Below, piece after piece: positions 8,959 through 18,520 of a stretch of 64,000 nt of DNA (its first letter is position 1; every line of letters starts with the position of its first letter). Both the position numbers and the translations under genes were made by a program. The stretch covers positions 124,001 to 188,000 of the forward strand of contig NZ_LYMI01000034.1 of assembly GCF_001660815.1 (NCBI RefSeq), in the 5' to 3' direction. The notes beneath the pieces are model-generated. The model worked only from the letters and a program-made list of their open reading frames with translations. It had not been told where the DNA came from and did no database searches. Origin of the DNA: Xanthomonas nasturtii. GTDB taxonomy: Bacteria > Pseudomonadota > Gammaproteobacteria > Xanthomonadales > Xanthomonadaceae.

Positions 8959-9993
8959 TCAGGCGGCGAGCAGGCCGGCCGGCAACTGCATGGTCAGGCA
9001 ATGCAGGCTGCCGTTCTGCCAGATCAGCGCGCGGCACGGCACCGGCACGATCTCGTGCTGCGGGAATGCCTGCGCCAGCACCGCCTGCGCGCTCACATCG
9101 GCCGCATCGCCATAGGCCGGCATCAACACCGCACCGTTGACGATCAGGAAATTGGCATACGACGCCGCCAGCCGGCGGCCCTGGTCGAGAATGGGCTCTG
9201 CCCACGGCAGCACGAACAGGCGATACGGCTGCCCGTCGGCCTTGCGCAGCGCAGCCAATTCGGCGCCCATGGCCTGCAGCTCGGTGTAATGCGAATCGCC
9301 GGGTACATCGCAGCCCTGGTAGACGATCGCATCCGGGCCGGCAAAGCGCGCCAACGTATCGATATGCGCGTCGGTGTCGTCGCCTTCCAGGTAGCCGTGG
9401 TCCAGCCACAGCACGCGCTCCTGCGCCAACCACGTCGCAAGATCGCCGCTCAGCGATTCGCGCGTGCGCTGCGGGTGGCGCTCATGCAGGCACTTCCAGG
9501 TGGTCAACAAGGTGCCGGCGCCATCGGTCTCGATCGCACCGCCTTCCAGCGCAAAGTCCACCGTCTCCACCTGCGCCGTCACGAACACCTGCGCCGCATC
9601 CAGCGAACTCACCAATTGATCGTCCAGGCTGGCTTCGAACTTGCCGCCCCAGCCGGTGAAGCGGAAATCCATCAGCCGGAAGCCGCCCTCCTGGCGCAGC
9701 GTGATCGGGCCCGAGTCGCGCAGCCAGGTGTCGTTGTAGGCGGCGATCACGAAACGCACGCGCGTCATGTCCACCCGCGCCGAACGCAGCCGTGCCTCGG
9801 CGTAGATCTGCAGATCGTCATCGGCCGCACAGATGACCACCGGTTCGAAGCGGGAGATCGCCGTGACCAGCGCGATGTAGGTCTCTTCCACATCGGCCAG
9901 GCGTTCGGCCCAGTCGGTGCCTGCATGCGGCCATGCAAGCAATACGGCGGATTGGGGTTCCCATTCGGCGGGAAAGCGAAGACGGTCGGTCAT
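8959..9993 (-). CDS. aguA: Agmatine deiminase
   Basis: The 344-residue peptidyl-arginine-deiminase-family enzyme converts agmatine to N-carbamoylputrescine. Landmarks are RFPAEWEPQSAVLLAWPH at the start, NDTWLRDSGP, the LEGGAIETDG block, LDHGYLEGDDTDAHID and the C-terminal NGSLHCLTMQLP with the catalytic Cys at about residue 332. ATG 9993 fits the family N-terminus; an ATG at 10041 would add 16 residues and cannot be excluded. About 120 bases separate it from aguB, so the two may be co-transcribed. Confidence 0.95.
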   Translation of the reverse strand: MTDRLRFPAEWEPQSAVLLAWPHAGTDWAERLADVEETYIALVTAISRFEPVVICAADDDLQIYAEARLRSARVDMTRVRFVIAAYNDTWLRDSGPITLRQEGGFRLMDFRFTGWGGKFEASLDDQLVSSLDAAQVFVTAQVETVDFALEGGAIETDGAGTLLTTWKCLHERHPQRTRESLSGDLATWLAQERVLWLDHGYLEGDDTDAHIDTLARFAGPDAIVYQGCDVPGDSHYTELQAMGAELAALRKADGQPYRLFVLPWAEPILDQGRRLAASYANFLIVNGAVLMPAYGDAADVSAQAVLAQAFPQHEIVPVPCRALIWQNGSLHCLTMQLPAGLLAA

Positions 9994-10226
9994 GCCAGGC
10001 AAATACTCATCTTGGTGTGCGGGCAACGCCTGCACGTTCATCGATATCCCGCACACACATGCGGGCTCTTGCGATCCGGGCGCATCGACGCGCCTGGCGT
10101 TGGTACAGAGTCGCAGCAACGCATGTCCGGCTGCTGACGAACGCAACTCGCCTCACGCCGCGAAACGCGATGGCCGAAGGTGCAGCGCACGGGCGCCAGC
10201 ACGTCCGGCCGAGTGTCGTCCAGGCA

Positions 10227-10568
10227 TCACCGGATCGGCGGCTTCGGCCCGATCTCGTTGGCATCGGCCTTATTGGCAACCACGTCGATCACCTTGCTTT
10301 TTTCGAAGTACACGGTGAACGCCGGATACACCCAGCGATGGATGGTCGGCCACTGGCGTTTCTGCCCGCCGCGCGGGTCGAGCTTTTCCTGCGGCGTGCC
10401 ATAGCGGCCTTCGACCTGGCTCATGCTGTCGCCGCGCAAGGGCAGGGCAGCGGCCGGCTTCTGCTGGGCACGGTCGACCAGCAGCGTATCGGCCGAAGCG
10501 GCGGCACTGATCCCCATCAGCGCGATTGTCAGCATGATCGGCGGCATCACAAACAAACGGTTGCGCAT
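10227..10568 (-). CDS. Small secreted protein of unknown function
   Basis: The frame encodes 113 residues with a clear signal peptide (cleavage near AASA-DT, residue 27) and a compact mature part containing GDSMSQVEGRYGTPQEK and a run of aromatic residues (HRWVYPAFTVYFEKSKVID). The pattern of a short helix motif followed by beta strands recalls BamE/OmlA-like small periplasmic proteins, but that is only a loose resemblance. No lipobox is present, so it is probably periplasmic. Neighbours give no functional hint. Confidence 0.7.
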   Translation of the reverse strand: MRNRLFVMPPIMLTIALMGISAAASADTLLVDRAQQKPAAALPLRGDSMSQVEGRYGTPQEKLDPRGGQKRQWPTIHRWVYPAFTVYFEKSKVIDVVANKADANEIGPKPPIR

Positions 10569-10767
10569 GTCATCTACTCCCCAGTGGACAAGTTTTCAGA
10601 TGGTGATTACAGCAAAAAACCAGGACGGCCGTTGCTGCGGGGACGGGTTGGTCCGAGCGGCAGCGCAGCGGGGGCAGGCCGCGCGCCCATTCAACGTCGG
10701 CGATGGCTTGACTGGCTGAGGCCCGCAGCAGCTGCACGTGGCACCAGCCGGTGTGAAGCAGCGGCCA

Positions 10768-10796
10768 AGAAAAAACCGCCCGGAGGCGGCTTTCTC
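10768..10796 (-). terminator. Rho-independent terminator of rpmJ
   Basis: On the minus strand a GC-rich stem (GCCGCC...GGCGGT) with a short loop is followed by a run of six T residues. It lies about 25 bases downstream of the rpmJ stop. Confidence 0.85.
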
Positions 10797-10818
10797 GGCT
10801 CTTGCACGCGGCGAAAGC

Positions 10819-10944
10819 TTAGCGCTGACGCGCCTTGAAACGCGGGTTCGACTTGCAGATCACGAAGACCTTGCCGCGGCGGCGGACCACCTTGCAGTCG
10901 CGGTGACGGGTCTTCGCAGACTTCAGGGAGGACAGGACTTTCAT
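10819..10944 (-). CDS. rpmJ: 50S ribosomal protein L36, zinc-free (YkgO-type) form
   Basis: The 41-residue basic protein starts [20 protein letters not shown] and ends [12 protein letters not shown]. It belongs to the L36 family but has only two Cys and lacks the CxxC...C/H zinc ribbon, so it is the C-minus form that can replace zinc-loaded L36 when zinc is scarce. The upstream in-frame extension to 11004 is not conserved sequence. It has its own terminator and diverges from cmk. Confidence 0.95.
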
Positions 10945-11116
10945 GGCACACCTCGGCGTAAACGGTTGGATTCGATGGAAGAGTGCCCACGGTCGAGGGT
11001 GCACCCGGAATTAAGCCGGTAATTCTAACCGGCTTTTCGTCGTGCTTTCAAGTGCTTGCATCGCAATCGCCATAAGCGGCGCTACACTACCGCCTGATGA
11101 CCTTCCGGAAACCTGA

Positions 11117-11800
11117 ATGACCGACCTTTCGCCCGTTCTCACCATCGATGGCCCCTCCGGTGCCGGCAAGGGCACCGTAAGCCGGATCGTGGCCGCCCGG
11201 CTGGGCTGGCATTACCTCGATTCGGGTGCGCTGTATCGCGCCGTCGGTGTTGCTGCGAGCTGGGCCGATCTGGACGTCTCCGACGCGGCGGCGCTGGTGC
11301 GTTGCACCTTCGACACCAAGGTGGAATTCGATGACGCAGGCGAGGCAGGGCTGCGGGTGCTGGTCAATGGCGTGGATGCCACCGGCGAGCTACGCCTTGA
11401 AACCACCGGCGCACTGGCCTCGGCCATTGCAGCCATTCCCGAGGTGCGCAGTGCCCTGAAAGAGCGCCAACGCGCATTCAGGCGAGCGCCTGGCCTGGTT
11501 GCCGATGGGCGCGACATGGGCACGGTGATCTTCCCCGATGCCGCCTTCAAGGTCTTTCTGACCGCCAGTGCCGAAGAACGTGCGGGCCGTCGGCATAAAC
11601 AGTTGATGGAAAAGGGTGTTTCGGTTATCTTTGACGACCTGCTGCGCGAGATCATGGCCCGTGATGCCCGTGATGCGCAGCGGGTGGTGGCGCCGTTACG
11701 GCCGGCCGAAGACGCCGTGCTGATCGATACCAGCGGAATAGGGATCGAGGATGTCGTCCAGCGTGTGGTCGGGTTGCTCGCAGACCGCATGCCGTCGTAA
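11117..11800 (+). CDS. cmk: Cytidylate kinase
   Basis: This 227-residue enzyme phosphorylates CMP and dCMP using ATP. The P-loop GPSGAGKGT lies at residues 13-21, followed by [10 protein letters not shown] and the [12 protein letters not shown] block that binds the nucleotide monophosphate. The gene precedes rpsA, the usual order in proteobacteria. A plausible -10 element TACACT sits at 11083-11088, 28 bases upstream of the start, although a -35 is not obvious. Confidence 0.97.
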   Translation: MTDLSPVLTIDGPSGAGKGTVSRIVAARLGWHYLDSGALYRAVGVAASWADLDVSDAAALVRCTFDTKVEFDDAGEAGLRVLVNGVDATGELRLETTGALASAIAAIPEVRSALKERQRAFRRAPGLVADGRDMGTVIFPDAAFKVFLTASAEERAGRRHKQLMEKGVSVIFDDLLREIMARDARDAQRVVAPLRPAEDAVLIDTSGIGIEDVVQRVVGLLADRMPS

Positions 11801-11984
11801 GCGTTCCGCAAGCGGGCCTGTCCCGCCGACCGTAAGGCGTTCCAAAGCTCTGTCGCGCATCCCGCGTGGCGGTTCTACTACTTCTAAACCGACTCGCTGT
11901 CCGGAGTCGACCAACAGGCTGGGCGGTTCGCATCTGTCGCATCCCGACGATCGGCGCCCGTGTGTTCAACTGAGTAAAATTCAA

Positions 11985-13673
11985 ATGACAGAATCTTTTG
12001 CTGAACTGTTCGAAGCCAGTCAAGCCAATCTGGCGAAGCTGAAGCCGGGCTCGATCGTCACAGGTACCGTCGTGGAAGTCCGCGGCGACGTGGTGGTGAT
12101 CAACGCTGGCCTGAAGTCCGAAGGCATCGTGCCGATCGAGCAGTTCCGTAACGACGCTGGCGAGATCGATGTCGGCGTAGGCGACCAGGTCAAGGTTGCC
12201 CTCGATTCCATCGAGAACGGCTTCGGCGAAACCGTGCTGTCGCGCGAGAAGGCCAAGCGCGCAATGGTGTGGGACGAGCTGGAAGAGGCGTTGGAAAAGA
12301 ACGAAACCATCACCGGCCGCATCAGCGGCAAGGTCAAGGGTGGTTTCACCGTGGACATCAAGGATGTTCGCGCGTTCCTGCCTGGTTCGCTGGTGGATGT
12401 GCGCCCGGTGCGCGACCCGGCCTACCTGGAAGGCAAGGAACTCGAGTTCAAGCTGATCAAGCTGGACCGCAAGCGCAACAACGTGGTGGTGTCGCGTCGT
12501 GCCGTGGTCGAGAGCGAGCACTCGGAAGAGCGCGAGCAGCTGATGGACAAGCTGCAGGAAGGCGCGATCCTGAAGGGTGTCGTCAAGAACCTGACCGACT
12601 ACGGCGCATTCGTGGACCTGGGCGGTATCGACGGCCTGCTGCACATCACCGACATGGCCTGGAAGCGCGTGCGCCATCCGTCCGAAGTCGTCAACGTCGG
12701 CGACGAGCTGGACGTGCGCGTGCTGAAGTTCGATCGCGAGCGTAACCGCGTCAGCCTCGGCCTGAAGCAGCTGGGCGAAGATCCGTGGGACAACATCGCC
12801 CGTCGTTACCCGGCCAACAGCCGCGTGTTCGGCAAGGTCTCCAACGTCACCGATTACGGCGCATTCGTCGAAATCGAGCCGGGCGTCGAAGGTCTGGTGC
12901 ACGTCTCCGAGATGGATTGGACCAACAAGAACGTCAACCCGTCCAAGGTTGTGCAGGTTGGTGACGAAGTCGAAGTGATGGTGCTGGATGTCGACGAGGA
13001 GCGTCGCCGCATCTCGCTGGGCATGAAGCAGGTTGCCGCCAATCCGTGGGAAACCTTCGCTGCCACCCACAAGAAGAACGACAAGGTGTCCGGCCAGATC
13101 AAGTCGATCACCGACTTCGGCATCTTCATCGGTCTGGACGGCGGCATCGACGGTCTGGTGCACCTGTCCGACATCAGCTGGAACACCACCGGCGAAGATG
13201 TCGTGCGCAACTACAAGAAGGGCGACACGCTGGAAGCCGTCGTGCTGGCAGTGGACCCGGAACGCGAGCGCATCAGCCTGGGCGTCAAGCAGCTGGAGCA
13301 GGATCCGTTCGGTCAGTACATGGCGTCCAACCCGAAGGGTTCGAAGGTCGAAGGCGTGGTGCGTGAAGTGGATGCCAAGGGCGCCACGATCGACCTGGCC
13401 GACGGCATCGAGGGCTACGTCGCTGCACGCGACATCGCCAACGAGCGCGTCGACGATGCGACCCAGCACCTGAAGGTCGGCGACAAGATCGAAGCCAAGT
13501 TCGTGGGCATGGACCGTAAGGGCCGCACCCTGCAGCTGTCGATCAAGGCCAAGGACGATGCCGAAATGCGCGAAACTCTGGAGGACTACCAGTCTTCCTC
13601 CGCAGCGTCGGGCGGCATGACTCAGCTGGGCGCGCTGCTGCGTGCACAGTTGAACAACAACAAGTCCGAGTAA
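11985..13673 (+). CDS. rpsA: 30S ribosomal protein S1
   Basis: The 562-residue protein binds mRNA and the 30S subunit through six S1 (OB-fold) repeats, recognisable from repeated blocks such as [37 protein letters not shown] and [19 protein letters not shown]. The start [13 protein letters not shown] is the standard N-terminus; the upstream open frame overlaps cmk and is not coding. A 184-base leader separates it from cmk, a place where autoregulation by S1 is known in enterobacteria. Coding bias is strong, as expected for a highly expressed gene. Confidence 0.98.
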   Translation: MTESFAELFEASQANLAKLKPGSIVTGTVVEVRGDVVVINAGLKSEGIVPIEQFRNDAGEIDVGVGDQVKVALDSIENGFGETVLSREKAKRAMVWDELEEALEKNETITGRISGKVKGGFTVDIKDVRAFLPGSLVDVRPVRDPAYLEGKELEFKLIKLDRKRNNVVVSRRAVVESEHSEEREQLMDKLQEGAILKGVVKNLTDYGAFVDLGGIDGLLHITDMAWKRVRHPSEVVNVGDELDVRVLKFDRERNRVSLGLKQLGEDPWDNIARRYPANSRVFGKVSNVTDYGAFVEIEPGVEGLVHVSEMDWTNKNVNPSKVVQVGDEVEVMVLDVDEERRRISLGMKQVAANPWETFAATHKKNDKVSGQIKSITDFGIFIGLDGGIDGLVHLSDISWNTTGEDVVRNYKKGDTLEAVVLAVDPERERISLGVKQLEQDPFGQYMASNPKGSKVEGVVREVDAKGATIDLADGIEGYVAARDIANERVDDATQHLKVGDKIEAKFVGMDRKGRTLQLSIKAKDDAEMRETLEDYQSSSAASGGMTQLGALLRAQLNNNKSE

Positions 13674-13699
13674 GCGCGTAGCGCTCGCAAGAGCGTGAT

Positions 13700-13729
13700 G
13701 GATCGGCCCGGGCTTGCCCGGGCCGATCC
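13700..13729 (+). terminator. Strong hairpin between rpsA and ihfB
   Basis: A perfect 13-bp inverted repeat (13700-13712 and 13717-13729) with a CTTG tetraloop lies 26 bases after the rpsA stop. There is no T-tract after it, so it may attenuate or protect the rpsA mRNA 3' end rather than fully terminate; ihfB starts 33 bases later. Confidence 0.6.
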
Positions 13730-13761
13730 CGATGTGTCAGTCGAAAAAAGCAAGTTTTCCC

Positions 13762-14073
13762 ATGACCAAGTCCGAATTGATTGAAATCCTGGCGCGACGC
13801 CAAGCGCATCTGAAGGCGGACGACGTGGATCTGGCAGTCAAGTCGCTGCTGGAGATGATGGGGCAGGCGCTCTCCGATGGTGATCGGATCGAAATCCGTG
13901 GGTTCGGCAGTTTCTCCTTGCATTACCGTCCGCCACGTCTGGGGCGTAATCCCAAGACCGGCGAATCGGTCGCGCTGCCGGGCAAGCATGTTCCCCATTT
14001 CAAGCCAGGCAAGGAATTGCGTGAGCGTGTCAGCTCCGTGGTGCCTGTCGATGTGGCCGATACGGCGGACTGA
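13762..14073 (+). CDS. ihfB: Integration host factor subunit beta
   Basis: The 103-residue protein is the beta half of the DNA-bending heterodimer IHF. It begins [14 protein letters not shown] and contains the conserved [14 protein letters not shown] beta-arm base and the arm sequence [13 protein letters not shown] with the Pro that intercalates DNA. Its position directly after rpsA is the classic rpsA-ihfB (himD) arrangement. The ATG at 13762 fits the family length; the frame extends upstream without homology. Confidence 0.97.
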   Translation: MTKSELIEILARRQAHLKADDVDLAVKSLLEMMGQALSDGDRIEIRGFGSFSLHYRPPRLGRNPKTGESVALPGKHVPHFKPGKELRERVSSVVPVDVADTAD

Positions 14074-14141
14074 GGTCTGTTCTGGCGCTGTGTTGATGTC
14101 GTCTCGGTTAAGCTAGCGCGCTTCCCGACGGAGTCTCGCCC

Positions 14142-14447
14142 ATGAAGGTGCTTCGCTTGCTGGTGATGTTGGCCTTCCTGCTGGTCGGTTTGATCATCGG
14201 TGCGGTCAATTCCCAGGACATCACTCTCGATTTCCTTTTTTCCAGTGTGCATACCAGTTCGGGTGTGGCGATCATCGTCGCGCTGCTGGTCGGTGTGTTG
14301 ATCGGGGCCGGCATGGTGCTGGTCAGTGTGGTCATTCCCCTCTATTCCAAACTGCGCCAGGCCAACAAGGCTGTTGCGGTCAACCGCGCCGATGCCAGGC
14401 CTGCCACGCCTGCCGCAGTCGAGCCGCGCCCCATCGATGGACTATAA
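14142..14447 (+). CDS. lapA: LapA-domain inner-membrane protein
   Basis: The 101-residue protein has two hydrophobic segments (about residues 4-24 and 42-68) and a positively charged, Ala/Pro-rich cytoplasmic tail, the layout of LapA/YciS (DUF1049). A good ribosome binding site, ACGGAG, lies about 8 bases before the ATG. It is followed 6 bases later by lapB; in Escherichia coli the two act at the membrane in control of lipopolysaccharide assembly. Confidence 0.88.
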   Translation: MKVLRLLVMLAFLLVGLIIGAVNSQDITLDFLFSSVHTSSGVAIIVALLVGVLIGAGMVLVSVVIPLYSKLRQANKAVAVNRADARPATPAAVEPRPIDGL

Positions 14448-14453
14448 GGACGT

Positions 14454-15632
14454 ATGGACTTTCTGACCGAGTGGATCTGGTTTTTCCTGTTTGTGCCGCT
14501 GGCTGCGCTGGGCGGCTGGATCGTCGGTCGTCGCGGCGGGCAACGCCATGGCGATACCCAGGTCAGTCGGCTTTCCAGCACCTATTTCCGCGGTCTGAAC
14601 TACCTGCTCAACGAGCAACCGGACAAGGCGATCGAGCTGTTTCTGCATATCGCAGAACTGGACAAGGAAACCTTCGAGACCCAGGTCGCGCTAGGGCATT
14701 TGTTCCGTCGCCGCGGTGAAGTCGACCGTGCGATCCGTCTGCACCAGGGCCTGGTGCAGCGCGCCGACCTGACCGACCAGCAGCGCGTCCAGGCATTGCT
14801 GGCGCTTGGCGAGGACTACATGAAGTCCGGCCTGCTGGACCGCGCCGAAACGGTCTTCACCGAATTGGCGCAATTGGACCAGCGTGCGCCGCAGGCGCTG
14901 CGTCATCTGATCGGCATCTACCAGGCCGAGCGCGATTGGGAAAAGGCGATCGACAACGCCACCCGCTACGAAGAAGTGACCGGCGAGCCGATGGGCAAGC
15001 TGATCTCGCAATTCGAATGCGAATTGGCCGACCGCTACCGCGGCCTGGGCAAGACCGACGATGCGCTGCAGGCCATTGCACGCGCCTATCAGGCCGATGG
15101 CACCTCGGTGCGTGCCGGCATCCTGGAAGGGCGCATCGAAGCCGAACGCGGCCACGACGAAGCGGCGGTGCGCGCGTTCGAACGTGCGGCCCGGCATGAT
15201 CCGGAATACCTGCCGGAGATCATTCCGGCATTGATGGCCGCGTATTTGCGGGTTGGCGATATTGCGGGGGCGCGTAACTTCCTGTCGGAGATGACCGAGC
15301 ACTACCGCGGTATTGCTCCGGTGCTGGCATTGACCCAGCTGATGGAAGCCCAGGATGGCGTGGCGCCCGCGCTGGCCTATCTTGGCCGCCAGCTCAAGGA
15401 TCGCCCGTCGGTGCGTGGCGAGTCGGCCTTGATCGACCTCACCCTGGCCGAGGGAAGCGACCCGGTCGGGACGTTGCAGGACCTCAAGCACATCACCGAC
15501 CAGTTGCTGGTGCGTAACCCGAGCTATCGCTGCACGCGCTGTGGCTTCGGTGCCAAGACGCACCACTGGCAATGCCCGAGCTGCAAGGAATGGGGTACGG
15601 TCAAACCGCTGTTGAACTACGCGGTGGTCTGA
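14454..15632 (+). CDS. lapB: LPS assembly regulator with TPR repeats and rubredoxin-like zinc domain
   Basis: The 392-residue protein has an N-terminal membrane anchor (LTEWIWFFLFVPLAALGGW), TPR helices through the middle, and a C-terminal metal-binding knuckle with CTRCG and CPSCK (Cys near 360, 363, 374 and 377). This is the architecture of LapB/YciM, which in E. coli guides FtsH-dependent degradation of LpxC and so sets LPS level. Its stop overlaps the next ATG by one base, tying an LPS regulator to an O-antigen initiation enzyme. Confidence 0.93.
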   Translation: MDFLTEWIWFFLFVPLAALGGWIVGRRGGQRHGDTQVSRLSSTYFRGLNYLLNEQPDKAIELFLHIAELDKETFETQVALGHLFRRRGEVDRAIRLHQGLVQRADLTDQQRVQALLALGEDYMKSGLLDRAETVFTELAQLDQRAPQALRHLIGIYQAERDWEKAIDNATRYEEVTGEPMGKLISQFECELADRYRGLGKTDDALQAIARAYQADGTSVRAGILEGRIEAERGHDEAAVRAFERAARHDPEYLPEIIPALMAAYLRVGDIAGARNFLSEMTEHYRGIAPVLALTQLMEAQDGVAPALAYLGRQLKDRPSVRGESALIDLTLAEGSDPVGTLQDLKHITDQLLVRNPSYRCTRCGFGAKTHHWQCPSCKEWGTVKPLLNYAVV

Positions 15633-16603
15633 TGGTGTGGCTGTGGTGCGTGCTGCACCTGCTGGTCGCAGCACTGGGGACCTGGGTGTTGCGGCGCTAT
15701 GCCTTGCATCGCCGCCTGCTCGATCAACCAGGCGAACGGCGCAGCCACGCGGTGGCCACGCCGCGCGGCGGCGGCATGGCGATTGTCGCGGCGATCCTGC
15801 TGGGCTGCGTTGCGGTAAGCGTGCTGTGGCCGATGGCGCGCCTGACGATCGGCTGGTTCGCAGCAGGGTTGGTCGCAGTGGCTGGCGTGGGCTGGTGGGA
15901 CGACCATCGGCCGCTCTCTGCCAGGCTGCGCTTTGCGATCCATCTGGCCGCATCTGCGGCGTTGGGCGGGTTGGTTTGCCATTACACCGGGAATGTGTGG
16001 GATGGGGTGCTGGCTGCTGCCGCGTCCGTGGTGTTGATCAATGTCTGGAATTTCATGGACGGCATCAACGGGCTTGCCAGCAGCCAGGCGGCATTGGCGG
16101 CCCTGGCATTCGCACTGGTGGCGCCGCCTGCGTTGTCCTGGGCGGGGCTGGCCGTTGCGGCAGCGTGCGTGGGCTTCGTCCCGTTCAATTTTCCGCGCGC
16201 GCGCATCTTCATGGGCGATGGCGGCAGCGGCGCGCTTGGCTATGTGCTGGCGGCGTTGCTGGCACTGAACGTGGCCAGCGACCAGGTGAGTTGGTGGATC
16301 AGCTGGCTGCCGCTGACGGCGTTTCTTGTAGACGCCGGCTTCACGCTGCTTGCTCGCATGCTCGGCCGGCAACGTTGGTGGGAACCGCACGCCCAGCATG
16401 TCTACCAACGGCTGGCACGTCGGGTTGGGGCACACGTTCCGGTAACCGGCATTTATTTCGCTTTCAGCCTCGCTGCTGTCTGCTTGTTTGTGTTAATTCG
16501 TCATGATTCGTTTTGGCTGCAGGTGTCCGGAGCTCTGGTATGGGGCGTGGGCGCTACCGCGATCTGGCTTTTTCTGCGCGATGGACTGCGCAATTCTGAG
16601 TAA
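15632..16603 (+). CDS. Undecaprenyl-phosphate sugar-1-phosphate transferase, WecA/WbpL type
   Basis: This 323-residue polytopic protein of glycosyltransferase family 4 has about ten hydrophobic segments and the family signatures RSHAVATPRGGG, WWDDHRPLS (cytoplasmic DD), NFMDGINGLASSQA and FNFPRARIFMGDGGSG. Such enzymes load the first sugar of O-antigen onto undecaprenyl phosphate. ATG 15632 overlaps the lapB stop; an upstream start would run inside lapB. The next gene is a WbpM-like dehydratase, and in Pseudomonas aeruginosa wbpL-wbpM also lie beside ihfB, so this is probably the local O-antigen initiation pair. Confidence 0.9.
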   Translation: MVWLWCVLHLLVAALGTWVLRRYALHRRLLDQPGERRSHAVATPRGGGMAIVAAILLGCVAVSVLWPMARLTIGWFAAGLVAVAGVGWWDDHRPLSARLRFAIHLAASAALGGLVCHYTGNVWDGVLAAAASVVLINVWNFMDGINGLASSQAALAALAFALVAPPALSWAGLAVAAACVGFVPFNFPRARIFMGDGGSGALGYVLAALLALNVASDQVSWWISWLPLTAFLVDAGFTLLARMLGRQRWWEPHAQHVYQRLARRVGAHVPVTGIYFAFSLAAVCLFVLIRHDSFWLQVSGALVWGVGATAIWLFLRDGLRNSE

Positions 16604-16612
16604 TGGACTTTT

Positions 16613-18520
16613 ATGATTTCCTGGCGTGACCGTTTGACCAAGGCCCTACCGCAGATGGCGGTTGTGGTACACGACCTGCTGATGGTGTGGGTGTGCTGGC
16701 AGCTGCTGCACGCCGGCCGCTACTCCATGCTGCGCGAGGCGCCGGATCTACCGCTGTGGGACTGGCGCACTGCGGTGGTTCTGGTGGCGCAGGGGTTGGT
16801 GTTCTGGAAGATGGGTCTGTACCGCGGGCTGTGGCGCTTCGCCTCGGTGCCGGACCTGTGGAACATCTTCAAGTCGAGTTTCCTCGGCTTGGTCGCGATC
16901 GTGCTGGCGCTGTCGTACGACCGGCTGGACGGTGTGCCGCTGTCGGTATTGGTGGTCTATCCCTTCGCCTTGTCTGCGCTGCTGGGAACCCCGCGGCTGT
17001 TGTACCGCGCCTGGAAGGATTACCAGATCGCGCATTCCGGCGATGCTGCGCAGCGGGTGCTGATTCTGGGTGCCGGCCGTGCCGCCGAAGGCCTGGTGCG
17101 CGATCTGCGTCGCACCGGTGCCTTCGTGCCGGTCGGCTATCTGGATGACGCCAACAATCTGCATGGCGCCAAGATCCAGGGTCTCAATGTGTTGGGCAAT
17201 CTGGACGAGGCCGCGGCGATTGCCAAGGAAGCCGCCGCCAAGTTGCTGGTGATCGCGATTCCCTCGCTGGATGCCTCCGGCATGCAGCGCGTGGTGGCGA
17301 TCTGCGAAAGCACCGGTCTGCCGTTCCGCATGGTGCCTAAGCTGATCAACGTGCTGGAAGGGCGCTCGTTGCCGGGCGAGTTGAAGGAAGTTGCGATCGA
17401 GGACCTGCTCAACCGCAAGCCGGTCACCCCCGATTGGCGCTTGATCCGCGACTGGCTGACCAACAAGACCGTGATGGTGACCGGCGCCGGCGGCTCGATC
17501 GGCTCGGAAGTCTGCCGCCAGTGCGCCCGTCACGGCGCGCGCCGGATCGTGCTGCTGGAAATCGACGAATTGGCGCTGCTGACCATCGATTCGGATCTGC
17601 GCCGCTTGTTCCCGGACATCGAAGTCGTGCGTGTGCTCGGCGATTGCGGCGACCCTGCAGTGGTGGCCCATGCCTTGAACACCACGACCCCGGATGCGGT
17701 GTTTCATGCGGCCGCCTACAAGCAGGTGCCGCTGCTGGAAGAGCAGTTGCGCGAGGCGGTGCGCAACAATGTGCTGGCGACCGAGAATGTGGCCCGCGCG
17801 TGTCAGCGCGCACGCATCGAAACCTTCGTCTTCATTTCCACCGACAAGGCGGTCGAGCCGGTCAATGTGCTGGGCGCGAGCAAGCGCTATGCGGAGATGA
17901 TCTGCCAGAGCCTGGACGCGCGCGATGCGCCGACGCGCTTCATCACCGTGCGCTTCGGCAACGTGCTGGATTCGGCCGGCAGCGTGGTGCCGTTGTTCCG
18001 CGAACAGATCCGTCAGGGCGGCCCGGTCACGGTGACGCACCCGGATGTGACGCGGTACTTCATGACCATCCCCGAAGCCTGCCAGCTGGTGATCCAGGCG
18101 GCGGCATCCGCATCGCACGGTGCGATCTATACGCTGGACATGGGCGAGCCGGTGCCGATTCGCTTGCTGGCCGAACAGATGATCCGTCTTGCCGGCAAGC
18201 AGCCGGGCAAGGACGTGGCGATCCTCTACACCGGCCTGCGTCCGGGCGAGAAGCTGCACGAGACCTTGTTCTATTCCGACGAAGACTATCGCCCCACCGC
18301 GCATCCCAAGATCCTGGAAGCCGGTGTGCGCGAGTTCTCGCATGAGCAGGTGCTGCAACTGGTGACGCGTCTGCGCGAAGCGGTCAATCGTTATGACATC
18401 AAGGCAATGGAGACTGTGCTGGGCAGTCTGATGCCGGATTTCGCGGCTGCTCGACGGAAAGTCGACGCGCGATCTGATACGGTCGTTCCATTCCCCGCAC
18501 GTGAGGTCAGAAGACTTTAA
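16613..18520 (+). CDS. Membrane-bound nucleoside-diphosphate sugar 4,6-dehydratase, WbpM/CapD type
   Basis: The 635-residue protein has four N-terminal membrane segments (to about residue 130), a first Rossmann-like domain ([12 protein letters not shown] at 149-160) and a second, catalytic SDR domain starting [14 protein letters not shown] (287-300) with the [17 protein letters not shown] active-site block. This matches WbpM/CapD/PglF enzymes that make UDP-4-keto-6-deoxy-GlcNAc for O-antigen or capsule. It starts 9 bases after the transferase and its stop overlaps the galU start (TAATG), so the three are one unit. Confidence 0.92.
   Translation: MISWRDRLTKALPQMAVVVHDLLMVWVCWQLLHAGRYSMLREAPDLPLWDWRTAVVLVAQGLVFWKMGLYRGLWRFASVPDLWNIFKSSFLGLVAIVLALSYDRLDGVPLSVLVVYPFALSALLGTPRLLYRAWKDYQIAHSGDAAQRVLILGAGRAAEGLVRDLRRTGAFVPVGYLDDANNLHGAKIQGLNVLGNLDEAAAIAKEAAAKLLVIAIPSLDASGMQRVVAICESTGLPFRMVPKLINVLEGRSLPGELKEVAIEDLLNRKPVTPDWRLIRDWLTNKTVMVTGAGGSIGSEVCRQCARHGARRIVLLEIDELALLTIDSDLRRLFPDIEVVRVLGDCGDPAVVAHALNTTTPDAVFHAAAYKQVPLLEEQLREAVRNNVLATENVARACQRARIETFVFISTDKAVEPVNVLGASKRYAEMICQSLDARDAPTRFITVRFGNVLDSAGSVVPLFREQIRQGGPVTVTHPDVTRYFMTIPEACQLVIQAAASASHGAIYTLDMGEPVPIRLLAEQMIRLAGKQPGKDVAILYTGLRPGEKLHETLFYSDEDYRPTAHPKILEAGVREFSHEQVLQLVTRLREAVNRYDIKAMETVLGSLMPDFAAARRKVDARSDTVVPFPAREVRRL

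Noticed and set aside
11010-11036. Inverted repeat AAGCCGGT...ACCGGCTT followed by TTTT upstream of rpmJ
   Set aside because: Considered as a terminator, but no plus-strand gene ends here; it may be part of the rpmJ leader, without enough evidence to call.
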